A DNA stretch of 36,180 nt from Sulfurovum sp. (GTDB lineage: Bacteria > Campylobacterota > Campylobacteria > Campylobacterales > Sulfurovaceae), in contig JAMONL010000153.1 in assembly GCA_027065815.1 (NCBI GenBank), positions 1-36,180 of the forward strand, written 5' to 3'. The notes under the pieces are model-generated. The model was not told the DNA's origin and searched no databases. It saw only the letters and a list, made by a program, of their open reading frames with translations. The position numbers and the translations under genes are program-made. Position 1 is the stretch's first letter; every line of letters begins with the position of its first letter. This document shows, one piece after another, positions 22,733-31,589 of this stretch.

Positions 22733-24670
22733 GTGGCACTTATTGACCTCTTCGACATTAAAAAACAGTATGACATTAAAGTACTTCTGAAGCATGTAGA
22801 TTTTCATCTCAATGAAGGGGAACGCATTGCCGTAGTCGGGCAGAACGGATGTGGAAAATCGACGCTGATGAAGATAGTGCTGGGCACAGAAGAACCTACA
22901 GAGGGTAAACGTGTTGTAGGGAACAATATACATATAGAGATGCTTGCGCAGCAACCGCATTTTTCGACGACCTTAAATGTAAGAGATGCCATCCTGAATG
23001 AGCTTAGTGAACTTAAGGAGGCACAGGAGAAGCACAGTGAACTCAGCTCTGCAGTGGCTCAAGATTTTGAGAACAAAGACCTTTTGGCCAAACTCGAAGA
23101 AGTTTCGGCCTACCTTGACCACCACAATGCCTGGAACCTCGATGACAAAATAGAACGTATCTTGCAGGAATTCAAACTCAAAGAGTATGAAGATCGTCTG
23201 GTCATCTCCCTCTCAGGTGGGGAACAGCGACGTGTAGCACTGGCTTCTCTCGTGCTTAAAAAACCGGACGTTCTGCTCCTGGATGAGCCCACCAACCACC
23301 TGGATGTCTATATGGTTGAGTTTTTGGAAGAGATACTGCTTAAAGAAAAATTTACCCTGCTCTTCATCTCACATGACAGACACTTCATTGATACCATTGC
23401 CACTTCAGTCGTAGAAGTGGAAAATCAGAAACTTGTCTCTTACAAGGGTGGCTACCGTGACTATCTGCATCTCAAAGAAGAGCGTATGAAATCCCTTGCC
23501 AAAACCCACGATACACTCACCAAATTCCTCAAGCGTGAAGAGGAATGGCTTGGTAAAAGTGTCCGAGCCAGAGAGAAACGTAACCAGGGACGGAAGGCAA
23601 GGGTCTTTGAACTTAGAGAGCAGGCACAGAAGAACCCCACACTTATACGCAAAATGCAGGTCGAACTTGAACGTGAGAAAAAAAGCTGGAAAGGAGAAAA
23701 GACCCTAAGCAAAAGAAAAATGCTTTTTGATGTGGAAAATCTTCGCTACAGTATTGCCGGGAAACTGCTCATAGAAGACTTCTCCACCAGGATCCTGCAA
23801 AAAGACAAAATAGCCATTGTGGGAGTGAACGGTGCGGGAAAATCTACGCTTCTAAAACTCCTGCTTGAACGTCTGAAACCTGATGCTGGAAGCATTAAAA
23901 AAGGAGAATTCTCCATAGGCTACTTTGACCAGCACAGAGAGATGCTCGATGATGAGCACACCCTCATTGAAACTTTTTGTCCAGACGGGGGTGACCATGT
24001 CGATGTACAGGGTGCACATATGCATGTTTTTGCCTACCTTAAAACCTTTCTCTTTCCTGAAGAGTATATGAGTAAAAAAGTAGGTCAGCTCAGTGGCGGT
24101 GAAAAGAACCGTGTGGCACTAGCACTGCTCTTTACCAAAAATGTAGAATGCCTGATACTCGATGAGCCTACCAATGATCTGGATATCCAGACCATTAATA
24201 TTCTCGAAGACAAACTCATCAGCTTTCAGGGTGCCCTGCTCTTTGTTTCCCATGACCGCTACTTCATAGATAAGATCGCCTCCAAACTTTTTATTTTCAA
24301 AGGCAACGGGTTGGTTGAAGAGTCTTACCAAAGCTACACAGAGTACCTGGAGATAGAGAAAGAGATGAAAGAACTTTCTGCTCTTGCGCAGGAAGTACAA
24401 AGTACTGTTAAAAAAGAAGAGAAGCCTAAAAACAAAACACAGACCAAATTGAGCTACAAAGAGCAAAAAGACCTGGATACCCTGCCCGATGAGATAGAAG
24501 CTATGGAAAATGAAATAGAAGCGTTAAATCACTGCCTTAGTGATCCAAAGTGCTATCAGAAAAAAGGACTTACTGCCATTTCAGAAGAGCTGGCAATACT
24601 GGAAAGGGTCTATGAAGAAAAAAGTGATCGTTATCTGGAAGTGCTGGATATCTATGAAAGTCTGCAATAA
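22733..24670 (+). CDS. uup: ABC-F family ATPase, Uup type
   Basis: The 645-residue protein has two ABC domains and no membrane helices. Domain 1: Walker A 'GQNGCGKST' near residue 37, signature 'LSGGEQRRVALA' near 161, Walker B 'LLLDEPTNHLD' near 182. A charged linker (about 240-320, 'KREEEWLGKSVRAREKRNQG') follows. Domain 2: 'GVNGAGKST' near 363, 'LSGGEKNRVALA' near 448, 'LILDEPTNDLD' near 470. A lysine-rich stretch and a coiled coil ('IEAMENEIEALNHCLSD') close the protein, which is the Uup C-terminal domain. ABC-F proteins act on the ribosome; Uup has been linked to DNA and ribosome-related processes. The start is GTG at 22733 after AAGGA; the overlapping ATG at 22731 is in another frame that soon stops. 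Confidence 0.93.
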   Translation: MALIDLFDIKKQYDIKVLLKHVDFHLNEGERIAVVGQNGCGKSTLMKIVLGTEEPTEGKRVVGNNIHIEMLAQQPHFSTTLNVRDAILNELSELKEAQEKHSELSSAVAQDFENKDLLAKLEEVSAYLDHHNAWNLDDKIERILQEFKLKEYEDRLVISLSGGEQRRVALASLVLKKPDVLLLDEPTNHLDVYMVEFLEEILLKEKFTLLFISHDRHFIDTIATSVVEVENQKLVSYKGGYRDYLHLKEERMKSLAKTHDTLTKFLKREEEWLGKSVRAREKRNQGRKARVFELREQAQKNPTLIRKMQVELEREKKSWKGEKTLSKRKMLFDVENLRYSIAGKLLIEDFSTRILQKDKIAIVGVNGAGKSTLLKLLLERLKPDAGSIKKGEFSIGYFDQHREMLDDEHTLIETFCPDGGDHVDVQGAHMHVFAYLKTFLFPEEYMSKKVGQLSGGEKNRVALALLFTKNVECLILDEPTNDLDIQTINILEDKLISFQGALLFVSHDRYFIDKIASKLFIFKGNGLVEESYQSYTEYLEIEKEMKELSALAQEVQSTVKKEEKPKNKTQTKLSYKEQKDLDTLPDEIEAMENEIEALNHCLSDPKCYQKKGLTAISEELAILERVYEEKSDRYLEVLDIYESLQ

Positions 24671-24679
24671 GCCGCTAGA

Positions 24680-25924
24680 TCAATAATAGATCACGACAGA
24701 GCGTCTTCCCCATCGTAGTGCTCTTCTCCTGTTAGTTCCCATATAGATATCAATACGTTTACGGTATCTTTTATTCATTTTATCTCGTACGGTATAAAGC
24801 CCCGAAAGTCCTCCGATCCTTACTTTTGAACCGTTTCGTAACCCATATCTCGTAAGCATATCTCTTGATACCGCTATAATCTTCATTCCCGGACGAATAC
24901 GGTTATTCCATGCAGCCAGGAAAGGTGTTTTATCGGTCTGCCCACGATGTGAGCTATAAGCAGTTGCAGTGACACGAAGTTTTCTTTTACCAAAACCTCT
25001 GATCATTTTTGATTTCTTGGCTTCTGCTCTCTTCTTCGCTTCCCGTGCCTTTCTCTCTTTTTCCAATTGGGCGATCTTATAGGGAAACGGCAAAACAAGT
25101 TTTTTACCTATACAGATAACAGAGCTTTTTTTCAACTGATTGTATTTCAAAATGTCTTTGCTTGAAAGATTAAAATCCTGTGCAATCGATCCCACATTGT
25201 CTCCAGGCTGAATGGTATACTCTGCTTTTGCAATAATGTCTACCATCTCCTGTTTCATAGGTATGATCAGTTTTTTTCCGATCTTGAGTGGCTCAGCTTT
25301 TTTAAGCTGATTTAATTCTCTGAGTTCAGCTGTTTTCAAACGGAATTTTCTTGCGATCGTACTCAGAGTATCTCCACGTTCAACCGTATAAAAACTTTTT
25401 AATTTTTCTTTTTCTTTTTCTTTTTCCTTTTGTTCTTCTGGTGGTTTGATCTTCTCAACAATTTCATCACTAGGAACACATACAGTCTCTTTTTGTTTTT
25501 TGGCATAAGATTCTTCTGCCATTTTTAGTATCTTTGCCAAGGTTGCTGCTCTGCGTATCTCCAACTCTTTTGAGAAAGATTGTTCATTATCATTAGGTGC
25601 GCTCTCTATATTCAAGCTTTCAAGTTGTCGCTCCTGGCTTCCTTCATAACGTATGGGTTTTTCGATCTTGACATATTTTTCTATCATATCAACAACAGAA
25701 ATAACTTTTACAGAGGTTTTTTTAGGAACAGGCAGTGTTTTATCAATGATCAGTTTTGTTTCATCTTTCTGATACTCTATCTCTTTTGCTATCAAGAACT
25801 TTGTACTGTAAGGATTACACTTTGACATTCCTCCTGTAGCGACTCTACACTCCAGAGACCCTTTGGCAGAAGCTGCAGTGATGATAAAAGGAAAGAGGCA
25901 AAGTATAAAATATTTTCTGGACAT
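24680..25924 (-). CDS. Secreted peptidoglycan-binding protein with two LysM domains and a 3D domain
   Basis: The 414-residue protein starts with a signal peptide (about 1-20, 'YFILCLFPFIITAASA'). A Cys-containing segment follows ('LECRVATGGMSKCNPYS'), then a low-complexity KE repeat near residue 170. LysM 1 reads 'YTVERGDTLSTIARKFRL' and LysM 2 'YTIQPGDNVGSIAQDFNL'; both bind glycan of peptidoglycan. The C-terminal 3D domain has 'VTATAYSSHRGQTDKTPFLA', 'GMKIIAVSRDML' and 'YTVRDKMNKRYRKRIDIYMG' with conserved Asp residues, resembling the catalytic fold of MltA-type lytic transglycosylases. It likely acts on or anchors to the cell wall; enzymatic activity is not proven. It follows thrC by 20 bp and so may be expressed from the thrC promoter. 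Confidence 0.85.
   Translation of the reverse strand: MSRKYFILCLFPFIITAASAKGSLECRVATGGMSKCNPYSTKFLIAKEIEYQKDETKLIIDKTLPVPKKTSVKVISVVDMIEKYVKIEKPIRYEGSQERQLESLNIESAPNDNEQSFSKELEIRRAATLAKILKMAEESYAKKQKETVCVPSDEIVEKIKPPEEQKEKEKEKEKLKSFYTVERGDTLSTIARKFRLKTAELRELNQLKKAEPLKIGKKLIIPMKQEMVDIIAKAEYTIQPGDNVGSIAQDFNLSSKDILKYNQLKKSSVICIGKKLVLPFPYKIAQLEKERKAREAKKRAEAKKSKMIRGFGKRKLRVTATAYSSHRGQTDKTPFLAAWNNRIRPGMKIIAVSRDMLTRYGLRNGSKVRIGGLSGLYTVRDKMNKRYRKRIDIYMGTNRRRALRWGRRSVVIYY
25403..25426 (-). repeat. Four exact TTTTTC hexamer units inside the LysM/3D gene
   Basis: Four consecutive TTTTTC units (GAAAAA on the coding strand) encode alternating Glu-Lys in the linker before LysM 1. Gain or loss of a unit keeps the frame and changes linker length by two residues. 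Confidence 0.85.
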
Positions 25925-25944
25925 TACGTGATGCTAAACTTAAA

Positions 25945-27411
25945 CTACAGAAAGTTTAACATTTCTCCTTTAATAGATTCTTTTTCTACGACAATAGTGT
26001 GTTTCACTTCTTTGTCAAACAGACCTTCGATCATCGACGGTATCGAAACATTTGCATGTGTTCGTACCCACTGTAAAGCTTCTTTGTCATCTTTAACTCC
26101 ATGACCAAGTGCCTTGGACACAGTTGTAGAGAATTTGGTCCACTCAGCTGTTGAATAGATCACGCTTGGAAGTTTTTCTTCTCTGAGTAGATCATACGCT
26201 TTCATACATGTGGCAGTATGTGGATCCATAATATACCCTTTTTTGGCATATTTCGCAATGACTGCTTCCCCCTCTTCATCATTGGAGAATGTCGCAGAAA
26301 AGTCTTCCTGCAAAGAAGCCAACTCTGCTGCTGTCAACGTATATTTACCTTCATTCGTCAAAGCATCCATTAATTCTTTGGTTCTTTGGGCACCAAATTT
26401 GTCAAACATCACACGTTCAATATTCGAAGATTTCAAAATATCCATTGCCGGTGATTCTGTTAGGATCAATTCTCTGTCAGTAAGATCATAAGTACCCATT
26501 GTGATCCAGTCTGTCAGTATATTGTTGATATTGGATGCGATCAGGATCTTTTCAACAGGCAGACCTGCTTTTTTTGCATAATATCCGCCCAAAGCATTAC
26601 CAAAGTTTCCGGAAGGTACGATCAGATAGATCTTATCACCCATTGCAATTTTACCGCTGCGTACCATTTCAAGGTAAGAATGAATGTGGTAAATGATCTG
26701 AAAAATGATACGCCCGAAATTTACCGAGTTTGCAGCAGAGAGTTTAATGTTCCGATCTTTCAGTTCTGCTTTGAAATCTTCTGAAGCAAGCAATTCTTTC
26801 AGGGCATGCTGCGTATCGTCAAAGTTTCCTTTGACTCCTATAACCTTAAGATTATCCGCATTTTCTGTCACCATTTGAAGTTTTTGAACGTCAGAAGTTC
26901 CCCCGTCAGGATAAAGGCAGGCAACTTTTACATTAGGCTGATCTTTGAATGTTTCAAGTGTTGCAGGTCCGGTATCACCGCTTGTTGCTGCCATAATAAG
27001 ATAGTTCTCATCTCTTTCTTGTGCCAGTTTGCTTAAAATATAGCCAAAAGGCTGTAACGCCATATCTTTAAAGGCACGTGTCGGCCCATGGTAGAGTTCA
27101 GAGACAAGGCAATCTTCTTCTATCTCTACGAGCGGAACCGGATTTGAAGGATCATCAAACGCATCATATCGGCTAAGTGCTTTTTCCAGAATTTCTGTTT
27201 CTATATCGATATTAAATGATTGTAATACATCCAAAGCAAGTGTTTTGTAGTCACTTGAGAGGTGTTGTATTAAAAACTCTTCACCCATAGCAGGCAATGC
27301 TTCCGGGACATATAGTCCGCCGTAACTGGCACTTGGAGAGAGTATAGCTTCCGAAAATGCTACGGAAGAAGACTTCTTTCCGTCATTTCCACGTGTTTCG
27401 ATAAATTGCAT
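25945..27411 (-). CDS. thrC: Threonine synthase
   Basis: ThrC converts O-phosphohomoserine to threonine with PLP. The 488 residues fit the longer proteobacterial form. Seen: an N-terminal 'QFIETRGNDGKKSSSVAFSEAI' and 'LSPSASYGGLYVPEALP' (family GLxxP), the PLP-lysine segment 'ELYHGPTRAFKDMALQPFG' near residues 106-124, 'LIMAATSGDTGPATLE' near 138-153 (phosphate loop), 'ACLYPDGGTSDVQKLQM' near 165-181, and 'LIVPSGNFGNALGGYYAKKAG' near 262-282. The C-terminal part ends with 'DPHTATCMKAYDLL' and 'STAEWTKFSTTVSKAL'. It has its own TATAAT at 27442-27447 and an AGGAT ribosome site, and is followed by the LysM/3D gene. Confidence 0.96.
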   Translation of the reverse strand: MQFIETRGNDGKKSSSVAFSEAILSPSASYGGLYVPEALPAMGEEFLIQHLSSDYKTLALDVLQSFNIDIETEILEKALSRYDAFDDPSNPVPLVEIEEDCLVSELYHGPTRAFKDMALQPFGYILSKLAQERDENYLIMAATSGDTGPATLETFKDQPNVKVACLYPDGGTSDVQKLQMVTENADNLKVIGVKGNFDDTQHALKELLASEDFKAELKDRNIKLSAANSVNFGRIIFQIIYHIHSYLEMVRSGKIAMGDKIYLIVPSGNFGNALGGYYAKKAGLPVEKILIASNINNILTDWITMGTYDLTDRELILTESPAMDILKSSNIERVMFDKFGAQRTKELMDALTNEGKYTLTAAELASLQEDFSATFSNDEEGEAVIAKYAKKGYIMDPHTATCMKAYDLLREEKLPSVIYSTAEWTKFSTTVSKALGHGVKDDKEALQWVRTHANVSIPSMIEGLFDKEVKHTIVVEKESIKGEMLNFL

Positions 27412-27441
27412 CTATTATCCTGTATTATTTATAGTGTTGCG

Positions 27442-27447
27442 ATTATA
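27442..27447 (-). promoter_or_regulatory. Putative -10 (TATAAT) for thrC
   Basis: A perfect TATAAT on the minus strand sits between the propeller gene stop and the thrC ATG, about 31 bp before the start. It suggests an independent thrC-LysM/3D transcript. Confidence 0.5.
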
Positions 27448-27458
27448 TCAAAAACTGT

Positions 27459-28655
27459 TTAATGTCTTTTAACCAACTTGATCATGTAAAAGTTTTTTTC
27501 CCTCCTGAAAGAGTTGGATTCTCCTACAACGATCACTGATCCATCACTCATACGCGCTGCACCGTGTGCGATATCTTTTCTCTCGCCTCCATAGACATGG
27601 GACCAGATCAATTCTCCGGCTCTATTGAGTGCCAGAATGTAGACACTGTGATTCCCCTCACCCAGAGAGTTTGTACCTCCGGCCAAAATGAACCCGCCGT
27701 CACGTGTGGTTGCTACGGCATTTCCGTAATCATAATATTTAAATCCGTAGATCTTGTGCCAGATCAGTTTCCCTTTGGCATCATATTTCATGACTGTAAG
27801 ATCCGACTGTTCACTTCCATATGAACGTGTTTTACCAATGGCGACAATACCCCCGTCCACTGTTGCGGTCACACCGTCAAGCATATCTTCATACTCTCCG
27901 CCATAGGTTTCTGCCCAAATCTGCTTACCATTCTGATCCATTTTCATTACAAAAAAGTCTGCATCTCCGGCACGCTCGATCTCTCGATATCCAACCATCA
28001 CGAACTGACCGTCACGCGTACGTGTCAATGCTTTCGCCACATCATCCTTGATACCGCCAACCGTATGTGCCGAGACCAGTTTACCATTCTTGTCAAGTTT
28101 TGCGATATAGACATTTTTATCGCCTTCACCGTAGGATTCACTGGATCCTACCACTAAGGCACCGCCATCATCCGTACCGGCAATACCACCGGCAAACTCA
28201 TCACGATCTCCGCCAATATTTGTTTCCCAAACAAGCTTGCCTTCAAGAGAGATCTTTGCAATATGCAGGTCATAATCATAGTTATCAGAGAAAGAATTTG
28301 AATGTCCCAGTACCAATATACTGCCATCTGCCGCACGGGAGATCGCTTTTCCTTCCTCTTTTTTCTTTCCGCCAAGCCATAAACGCCATTTCATCTCACC
28401 TTTTGAATTCATGCGTGTTACACAGATATCTGTACGTTTTGCTCCAAACGATTTACAAGTACCGACAATGGCAGAGTCACCATTTTCAAGGGCAACGATC
28501 CCATAGGCGATATCATCTTCTTTCCCTCCGTAAATCGTCTGCCACACTGCTTTGTATGCATCCTTTTTTACGACTTCATCAGGCCTTGCATCTGCTAAGC
28601 TTTGCAATGAAAGTGCCATGACAGCACAATATATAATAAATGATTTTTTTAACAT
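27459..28655 (-). CDS. Secreted seven-repeat beta-propeller-like protein
   Basis: No named family is assigned. Residues 1-23 form a signal peptide ('IIYCAVMALSLQSLADA'), so the protein is exported. From residue 31 to the end I count seven tandem repeats of about 50 residues, each built on W..(T/I)(Y/L)GG...D(I/D)A..I...DG..(V/A)(V/L)G...S.G.....(D/Y)(I/L).(V/I).K.(D/N)..GK; examples are 'WQTIYGGKEDDIAYGI' and 'WAETYGGEYEDMLDGV'. Seven such units fit a seven-bladed propeller closing on itself. Similar repeats (delta-60/PQQ-like) occur in secreted and surface proteins of unknown function. Blade 4 has the most divergent hydrophobic positions. It has its own promoter upstream (28689-28694). Ligand unknown; no catalytic residues seen. 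Confidence 0.8.
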   Translation of the reverse strand: MLKKSFIIYCAVMALSLQSLADARPDEVVKKDAYKAVWQTIYGGKEDDIAYGIVALENGDSAIVGTCKSFGAKRTDICVTRMNSKGEMKWRLWLGGKKKEEGKAISRAADGSILVLGHSNSFSDNYDYDLHIAKISLEGKLVWETNIGGDRDEFAGGIAGTDDGGALVVGSSESYGEGDKNVYIAKLDKNGKLVSAHTVGGIKDDVAKALTRTRDGQFVMVGYREIERAGDADFFVMKMDQNGKQIWAETYGGEYEDMLDGVTATVDGGIVAIGKTRSYGSEQSDLTVMKYDAKGKLIWHKIYGFKYYDYGNAVATTRDGGFILAGGTNSLGEGNHSVYILALNRAGELIWSHVYGGERKDIAHGAARMSDGSVIVVGESNSFRREKNFYMIKLVKRH

Positions 28656-28688
28656 ATTTGATCCTTGACTTTTACAATTTATTTATTG

Positions 28689-28694
28689 ATTATA
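28689..28694 (-). promoter_or_regulatory. Putative -10 (TATAAT) for the propeller gene
   Basis: A perfect TATAAT in AGTATAATCAA, minus strand, lies 33 bp before the ATG at 28655 and 25 bp after the stop of the GGDEF/EAL gene. A good AAGGAT site follows. Confidence 0.5.
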
Positions 28695-28718
28695 CTACAA
28701 GATGATCCATTTAAGTCT

Positions 28719-31589
28719 TTATTCTTCATTTTTATTCTGTTCTTGTACAAAAGTAATAAACCTTTCGCTGTCCATAGGTCTTGCAAAATAATATCCCTGC
28801 CCAATATCACATTCATGTTTACGTAAGAACATTTCCTGTTCCTGCGTTTCAATACCTTCAGCGATTACCTGGTATCCCAGGCTTTTAGACAAAGCAATAA
28901 TTGCTTTGGAGACTTCTGCATCATGTGAATCACCTGGTAGATCCTTGATAAATGATTTATCTATTTTGATCGTATCCAAAGCAAGACTTTTCATATAACT
29001 CATGGAAGAGTATCCTGTACCAAAATCATCAATAGATATACGACAGCCGATATTGCGGAGATCTTCAAGAATGGTAAGATTGGTTATTGAATATTCCATA
29101 ATAAAACGCTCCGTGATCTCCAGCTCTATTTTATGGGCAGGAATACCTACTTTTAAGATGATCTTCTTAAGTTGCTCAAAAATATCATCTTCTCTGAACT
29201 GAATACTTGAAATATTGATAGCAATACTCTCTATATTCAGTCCCATTTCCTGCCATCGCATATACTCTTTACATGCTTCTTCAAAAACATAATATCCTAT
29301 CTTAACGATAATGCCGGTCTCTTCTGCGACTGAAATAAAATCATTCGGAGAGATCCATCCGAGATTTTCATTATGCCATCTTAATAATGCTTCAGCACCA
29401 CATATTTTTCGGTTATTCAAAGAGTACTGTGGCTGATAATAGAGTATGAATTCGTTTCTTTCAATCGCATGGAGAAGTTCTTGTTCCATATTAAGACGCT
29501 CTTTTACATCCAAAGAAAGTTGTTTGGTATAGAACTGGTAATTGTCTTTTCCTTTGTCTTTTGCATGATACATTGCAGAATCTGCATGCTTGATGATCTC
29601 ATTTCTGTCATCACCATCGTCAGGATAGATCGCTATACCAATACTTGCAGTAGTATAGAGATGGTAGTCTTGTACTTCTATCACTTCTCTGATGACCGAA
29701 AGTATTGCATCTGCCAATCTGCCTATATATTTCTTTTCCTGTACAGAATTGACAATTACAACAAATTCATCACCCCCGATCCGTGCCAACAGATCATTTT
29801 TACCCAGGACTTTTTTAATACGCATGGAAAGTTCGATCAATATTGCATCTCCGACATGATGCCCCAATGTATCATTGATCACTTTAAATCTATCCAGATC
29901 AATAAAGAGAATAGACACTTTGACACAGCTGATCTTTGCAATATCCAAGATATCAGAGATCTTTCTTTCAAAATCTGCGCGATTTGGAAGATGTGTCAAA
30001 CTGTCATGATAAGCAAGATATTCTGCCCTCGCCTCCATCTCAATGATCTCTTCAAGATTGGTATAAATAGCAACAAAGTTCTGGATCTCCTCATTCTCAT
30101 TCTTCACCACTGCAATGGTAAGCCATATGGGAATATTCTTTCCACTCTTTGCTCTATTTTCAACCCTGCCGGACCATCTTCCTTTTGACAATAGTTGATA
30201 CCACATTTTTTTATAAAAAACTTCATCTTCTTTCAAAGACATGATCACCGTCGGTTCTTGACCCCGCAGCTCTTCTTCACTGTAACCGAAAAGATCAGAA
30301 AAAGCAGGATTGACAGAAACGATCTTTTTGTTTTCATCGGTAATGATAATACCATCCCCGATACTCTCATAAACCGTAGCAGCTTGCTGTAAAATTTTTT
30401 GCTGTTTTATATATTCCGTAACATCCAGCTTGATAGCCAGATACTGTACCAATTCACCATCCATGAATATGGGCACGATGGAAGCTCTTTCATAAAGCAG
30501 AGAACCATCTTTTCTCCTATTTATCAATTCTCCCTGCCACTTCTCTCCCCGATCCAGGGTTTCATTCAGATTTTTATACACCTCCGGATTGACTAGGTTG
30601 GATTTAAGGATATTGGGGTTCTCTCCATAAACTTCTTCTTTTGTATACCCGGATTGCACTTCAAATGCATCATTGACATACTGAATATGCCGATCTGTAT
30701 CGGTAATGACAATAGCATTGGCACTGTTTTCAATCGCATAACGGAAAGCAAGTAGCTCTTTTGCTGCCTTTTTAACACGGGCATAACTGAAGATCAGAAG
30801 AAGCAAAATGAAAAACGCCAATGCAAAGAAACCTATACCGATCATTTTTTGCTCTTCACGAACATTATTGTAAAGCAGGCTCATCTCATTGGACAGATGG
30901 GTGATCATATCAGCAAGTTTTATATTTGAATTTTCTTCTATAAGCGCTTTCAACTCTTTGACATTAACAGCAAAGTTTTCAAGATGCAAAAAGAGATACT
31001 GAAAGAGTTTATTCTCACGCATATATACTTTAAGTGAGCCAATCAACCTGTAGAACTCTGCTTTGTCATAAGGCATATCCATATAGATCTGCCCCACATT
31101 AAAAAAGAGTGCATTGACCAGATCAAGTTTTTCAGGATCATCTTTATAATGCAATGTGATCGTTTTTTTAAGATCATACATCGTATGCAGGGAATTGGTC
31201 AGATTCGCATTGAGTGCTTCAAAACGTATCAAGAGATCTTTTTTTTTGGCATAAGCATCTTCCAACGTTATGAAATCATCATAGATATGTTCCCCGAATT
31301 CATCTCTCAATGCACTCTTTTTGAGAAATTTTATCATCTCATCCAATGCTTTGGAAATACGGCTTGTCTCATCATGGTCAATATAGCGGTATTCTTGAAA
31401 AAAGATGGTATCCCACTGATGTTCCAATGTATTCATTTCCTGGAGAGTTTGGCGGTACTCATCATAATGACGTATGTTCCGATCCCCCTGAATCAGATAA
31501 TAAAAGAGGAAAGAGAGGATGATGGCAAAGAACGCAAAAAACAGATAAAAGTTATCTATTTTGGTTCGCATTCTTTTTATTGTTTTCAT
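28719..31589 (-). CDS. Membrane PAS-PAS-GGDEF-EAL cyclic-di-GMP protein
   Basis: The 956-residue protein has TM1 at about residues 13-33, a periplasmic all-helical region to about 245 (DAHL-like helical sensor is a possible match), TM2 at about 247-270, PAS 1 (about 278-390, 'IENSANAIVITDTDRHIQYV'), PAS 2 (about 400-515, 'ESIGDGIIITDENKKIVSV'), GGDEF (about 530-690) and EAL (about 700-950). The cyclase motif 'ARIGGDEFVVIV' is intact but the I-site Arg is missing (GKND in place of RxxD). EAL residues look intact: 'GAEALLRW', 'KIELEITER', 'SIDDFGTGYSSM', 'IKIDKSFI', 'IAEGIETQEQ'. It may therefore make or break c-di-GMP, with PDE more certain. Its ATG overlaps the peroxidase stop as ATGA; the unit is the last of a five-gene operon. 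Confidence 0.93.
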   Translation of the reverse strand: MKTIKRMRTKIDNFYLFFAFFAIILSFLFYYLIQGDRNIRHYDEYRQTLQEMNTLEHQWDTIFFQEYRYIDHDETSRISKALDEMIKFLKKSALRDEFGEHIYDDFITLEDAYAKKKDLLIRFEALNANLTNSLHTMYDLKKTITLHYKDDPEKLDLVNALFFNVGQIYMDMPYDKAEFYRLIGSLKVYMRENKLFQYLFLHLENFAVNVKELKALIEENSNIKLADMITHLSNEMSLLYNNVREEQKMIGIGFFALAFFILLLLIFSYARVKKAAKELLAFRYAIENSANAIVITDTDRHIQYVNDAFEVQSGYTKEEVYGENPNILKSNLVNPEVYKNLNETLDRGEKWQGELINRRKDGSLLYERASIVPIFMDGELVQYLAIKLDVTEYIKQQKILQQAATVYESIGDGIIITDENKKIVSVNPAFSDLFGYSEEELRGQEPTVIMSLKEDEVFYKKMWYQLLSKGRWSGRVENRAKSGKNIPIWLTIAVVKNENEEIQNFVAIYTNLEEIIEMEARAEYLAYHDSLTHLPNRADFERKISDILDIAKISCVKVSILFIDLDRFKVINDTLGHHVGDAILIELSMRIKKVLGKNDLLARIGGDEFVVIVNSVQEKKYIGRLADAILSVIREVIEVQDYHLYTTASIGIAIYPDDGDDRNEIIKHADSAMYHAKDKGKDNYQFYTKQLSLDVKERLNMEQELLHAIERNEFILYYQPQYSLNNRKICGAEALLRWHNENLGWISPNDFISVAEETGIIVKIGYYVFEEACKEYMRWQEMGLNIESIAINISSIQFREDDIFEQLKKIILKVGIPAHKIELEITERFIMEYSITNLTILEDLRNIGCRISIDDFGTGYSSMSYMKSLALDTIKIDKSFIKDLPGDSHDAEVSKAIIALSKSLGYQVIAEGIETQEQEMFLRKHECDIGQGYYFARPMDSERFITFVQEQNKNEE

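Noticed and set aside
22731-22733. ATG overlapping the GTG start of uup
   Set aside because: Its frame reaches a stop within about 20 codons, whereas GTG at 22733 opens the full ABC-F protein.
28067-28621. 184-residue His/Tyr-rich plus-strand ORF opposite the propeller gene
   Set aside because: Its odd composition comes from the antisense of the repeated propeller codons.
29469-30188. 239-residue plus-strand ORF opposite the GGDEF/EAL gene
   Set aside because: Shadow frame of a well-supported gene, with no family resemblance and no ribosome site worth noting.
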